From: Brachypodius melanocephalos
Lineage: Eukaryota; Chordata; Aves; Passeriformes; Pycnonotidae
Length of the DNA stretch: 64,000 nt
NCBI GenBank assembly: GCA_013398615.1
Contig: VZSR01000520.1
Location: 21,184,431 to 21,248,430, forward strand
Reading direction: 5' to 3'
The translations under genes were made by a program, and so were the position numbers. Shown in pieces: positions 60,233 to 64,000 of this stretch (within the stretch, counting starts at the first letter, position 1; every line of letters starts with the position of its first letter). The notes under the pieces were generated by a model. The model worked only from the letters and a program-made list of their open reading frames with translations. It had not been told where the DNA came from and ran no database searches.

Positions 60233-63200
60233 ATCATACAGACATTATATAATAATATAATGATTTTGTCACAGGCAGACTCAAGGTTTCACAGCAGTGT
60301 TTCAAAATTAATGAGGTTAAAATTGCAAACACCTGCTTGGACTTTCTGACCCAGTGTAGCATGACTGCTTGAGAGAAGGGAGATGAAAGGAAGAGCAGTT
60401 CTTCTCTGGCTCCATGCTGGGATCTTTCCAGACCTCCTTTGTCTACCAGCAGGAGGATGAGGGAAAACAAAGCCAGGGAGTGGGATAAATTTTCTCATTA
60501 TTGAGGCTGAGAAGATTGTATAATCTCAACAGACCTGGTGGTGCCTGGGGGAGCTGCTCTGCTATCACTGTGATTTTCGTGTCTTTTTGCTGCCTTAGGC
60601 AACTGTCTACATGGTCTGGGTCTACAGCTTCCCCTGCATTGGCAAATATACTCCATAAAATTAATATGCCAGGCTTAGAAATTTCACTGGGGAAGCTGTC
60701 TCATTGTTAATTATCTTTTTGAGTTACAAGTATGAAAAACTTTGAATGATTATTAAACTAAAGAAGTTTGTTTGTTTGTAGACAATATACCAGTGACACA
60801 GAGGATACTGCAAAAAAAATAAGTGCTCATAGTTGCTCTTTCTCTGTTAAAGAGCACTAAGGCTCCCACTGCTGTCCTGATGCTCTGGAATATTAAGTCC
60901 CATCATTGCTGCAATAATTATGTCTCTGTATGATGTTTGGCCTGGGCATCTGACCGCTGCAGAAATGAGACTGCCAACAGTTGTGATAGCAATCTTCACC
61001 ACTGCACATGGGTATGGTTCAGTCATCCATTTCCATATGGCAGATAAGCCTCCTTCAGGGCAAGTAATCTTTTAACAGTAATATTTTCTCTTTTAATTTG
61101 CTCCAGAGATACTTTCTCTAAGATATTGTTTGTGCAGCAGCATGCACTGACTGTTGATTCCTGCTTCCTTTCCACCATGGATGTCTCCAGTCCCTCTCTG
61201 ACAAAGCTGCAAGGATAGTCTCTTCATGCATGAAACCCGAGCATCCATTATCAATGTTCCCATTGGCAAACACTGAAATGTGATGGTCTCTCAACAATAT
61301 GGTCATGTGAAGGAGGAAAACAGAGCTGCACTTCAATAGAAGCTCTGCTCTCTGTGTTTATAAGATTTATAATAGCCAACATTAGCAACACCAGAAAACC
61401 CCAAGCTGGGTTTTAGTCCATATTTGCTTCTTTTGGACTCAGTAAAAAATTTTGTCAGAGAGACCCTGCCAACAACAAAGGGCCCCAAAACCTGTGACAG
61501 AGCTACACATGCAAAGAAGAACCTCAGCCCATTCTGAAAGTGCATGCATCACTAATGTTACCTACTGCTATTACAATAATGTAACTATGCCAGTGAAATG
61601 AAGATGAGTTTGACATCAACTGACACTAAGCAGTGCTTTGGAGGGAAAAAATCAAAGAAAATACAGTTTCTGACCAGTATGCTTGGAACACTTAACAGAC
61701 AGTGTATTCTTTAAGTTGACCACATACTGTGCAATGTTTTTCATCCAACTATAGACCCCTCCAACCATGAGTCTCTTCTTGGAAGAGTCATCTTCCCTAT
61801 TGTAAAATATCCACTTTGACTTGGCATACACAAACATTTATTACCTGTTTTACAACAACCCAGAACAACATCTATGCTCTTACATAGGCCATGGCTGAAA
61901 ATAAAACCTCAACCTATTAATCTACACAGCTGGAATGAGAAGCACATGCTACAGGATATGCAAATATGGGACTGGCTTTTAAGAGAAAGGATACACATCT
62001 GGCTTTGGAACGAGTCCATGCTAACTCCTCTGTTCCACTAAAAGCAGTGACAGAACCGACATATTCACTATTTCAAAGCAAAGGGCTATTTTAAAGCATT
62101 TCATAGGCTTACTTTTCCTGATTCTTGGAGGAAATATATTTATTAGGTGTCCCAGAGTCATCCCCTGTGTCTCCTTGGCCCTGCCTGGCAGCAGAGGTGA
62201 GCTGAAAAGCAAACCATCTCCCCAAGGTGGCCAGTCCTTCAAAAAACTTATTGTCATCATCATTTTTTGTCATAAGAAGGCAAATTGCACTTACAAGCTT
62301 TCAGGGTACATTTAGGTTATACTCATATTGCAAAGCTCTGTCTGTACAAATCACTTTAATTTACAAATAAGAAATATTCTGTTTCTTTAAAATGTGTTTA
62401 AAGTTTCTCACACTGCATGAAAATAAATACAAAGGTCTCTCTCATGTGTCACCACATTTCATAGAATATATTGAGATATTTTATCCCATAATAGTCAACA
62501 GAAATACTGTATAGGTAGCTGGTAGACCTCTTATCCTCAGGATTTCTTCATTTATATTAGCACTCTGAGCTTGACTGCTGCTTCTTTTTGTACATCTGGA
62601 CCCAGGCAACAGGTCATTAAGTTAGTTTCATGATATGTAAATATCCACTGTAATTTGGCAGCTAGAGTACATTTTAATAAACACCGCTTTTTTGAAACCT
62701 AGCATAACTGAAATGTGCACTTACCACAAGATTACTAATAGCCAGTACAAGTATTTTAAAAAGAAGACAGTAAATAAGCTCTGTAATTGGAAGTGCTACA
62801 TGTTCTGCTGGAAGAAAATGTGATTTTGCCAATTATTTCAAAGTTATTGGATAGATTTCACTCCACAGGCCAGATAAAATCTTTGCAGAACAAGTGCAGT
62901 AGTAGGCAAGTGACAGTAGAGAATGATGCCAAATTGTACTGAGACAAGTTTCAGGACTGAGCCAAATTCTGCTGTGTGCAATGGCTCTAATTCTTCTGAA
63001 TAGTCAGTACAACTACACACACAATAAAAGGTTAGACACTGATGCAGTTTTTTTTTCAGAGCTGGGAAAAATACGATGCATAAAGTAAGGACATTATTTG
63101 CATTAAAAAATTACTAAAAACAGCTAAAATAGGGGCAGCTTTGCTGTCATTATTTTATTGTAACATAACTGAGCTGCTGTTTAGATTCAAGTAAATAGGC

Positions 63201-64000
63201 AAATTTTAAGTTGGTTCTCTTTTTGTTTAAAATTAAGATACTAGAGGCTCTTTTATTATTTGGTTTTGTTCCATATTTCATCCCCATTGTTTTCCAGATG
63301 TATTGGACATACATCAACTTACATGCCAGAATTTAACATGAACTTCAGAGATTTATTTTCTTACTCCTGAGTTTACAGTCTTTATTTCTCACTGGCTTTC
63401 CCCTAATCACAGCTTGAAATGGAGTAAAATTGAATAGAACTTCTTGTGACAATCTGCTAAACACACAGAAGAACAATACACTGGAGATGTTGGAGTTTAT
63501 TTCTGATACCAAAAAATATGTCTAAAGTGGCTTCTGAAAATAACAGCAACAGATTTAAAACTATTGTTCAGAATTATGTTAATGGGAATAACTTACCATC
63601 AAACCCTCTTGATGAATGCTGTCGATGATGTTAATGATTTTACATTGGAAGGAACAAGGAGCTGGGGGATGTAGTGTGAACTGCCACAGTTCATTTTGCT
63701 GGTACAGTTTGCCTTGTAAAATTTTAGACGCCTAACAAAGAACTTTAAATTAGAAAGCAATTGCCTCTAGGATTCTTTTAGACAGAAGTAAGCAGTATTT
63801 CTGTTCTGAATTATCTTCTGGAGGACTCAGAGCTTTTTTGCTACTCTGCATAGCAGAGTCCAGTCCCTCGCAGTCAAAACCAGGGAGATGGAGTTCAAGA
63901 CTTCCAGCCTTTAGGTTCCAGACACTGTCCCACACTCAGCCTGAGCTAGACAATACATCCACTGGTTTCACAGGATTTCTGGTCCCCCTGTTCAGGTGCA
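60233..64000. other. Single-copy non-coding stretch to window end
   Basis: AT-rich, with a T-run near 63049-63056. Frames stay at or below 80 codons. A 61-codon minus frame at 63750-63935 lies in fairly balanced sequence but opens with a non-ATG codon just after a stop. No gene or repeat is supported. Confidence 0.5.

Noticed and set aside
1..64000. tRNA, rRNA, snRNA, known miRNA seeds, CRISPR-like arrays, bacterial operons or mitochondrial inserts
   Set aside because: Looked for by eye on both strands and none found. A computed scan (tRNAscan, Infernal, RepeatMasker) would be needed to exclude degraded copies.

Overview
This is vertebrate nuclear DNA, almost certainly from a bird. The interspersed repeats are nearly all CR1-type LINE fragments with the typical short 3' tail (variants of ATTCTATG / TTCTGTGA), plus three solitary LTRs that I recognise from memory as avian endogenous-retrovirus LTR types. 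Repeat density is low, and there is no SINE or L1 background of mammalian type. A neoavian, plausibly passerine, source fits, but no gene is present to fix the species. A block of exactly 100 N at 26651-26750 shows that this is a draft scaffold with an unsized gap.

I see no convincing host protein-coding exon, tRNA, rRNA, known miRNA or CRISPR-like array. The long open frames are low-complexity translations, antisense shadows of repeats, or isolated frames without splice context. The window is best read as a gene desert or the inside of a very large intron, roughly 60% or more A+T.

Layout. 1-11.6 kb: single-copy DNA with one sense-strand solo LTR (3141-4252). 11.6-24.4 kb: a CR1 3' end (11655), a long single-copy stretch with a perfect 12-bp hairpin (20914-20945), then two CR1 fragments head to head (21484-22140 minus, 22715-23141 plus). 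24.4-30.2 kb: a CCCTTT-type microsatellite, the assembly gap and single-copy DNA. 30.2-35.5 kb: the longest CR1 (about 1.6 kb, with a decayed reverse-transcriptase region), a CR1 tail (32935) and another CR1 (34826-35468). 35.5-44.2 kb: single-copy DNA with a GC-rich island (36655-36945), simple repeats and a small CpG cluster (40838-40960). 44.2-47 kb: a CR1 endonuclease-region fragment, a CR1 tail, a perfect RFX X-box (45793-45805) and a minus-strand LTR that keeps a TATA box. 47-64 kb: a candidate conserved non-coding element (50440-50830), two CR1 fragments, an AT-rich satellite-like patch, an isolated 166-codon frame, a CTCF-like site (56661-56679) and a second minus-strand LTR.

No genes act together here. 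The items most worth testing are the putative regulatory sites in the single-copy DNA, the mosaic and microdeletion history of the CR1 copies, and what lies in the gap. I found no evidence for a new biological system. Family identifications rest on remembered repeat consensus patterns; I ran no database search.
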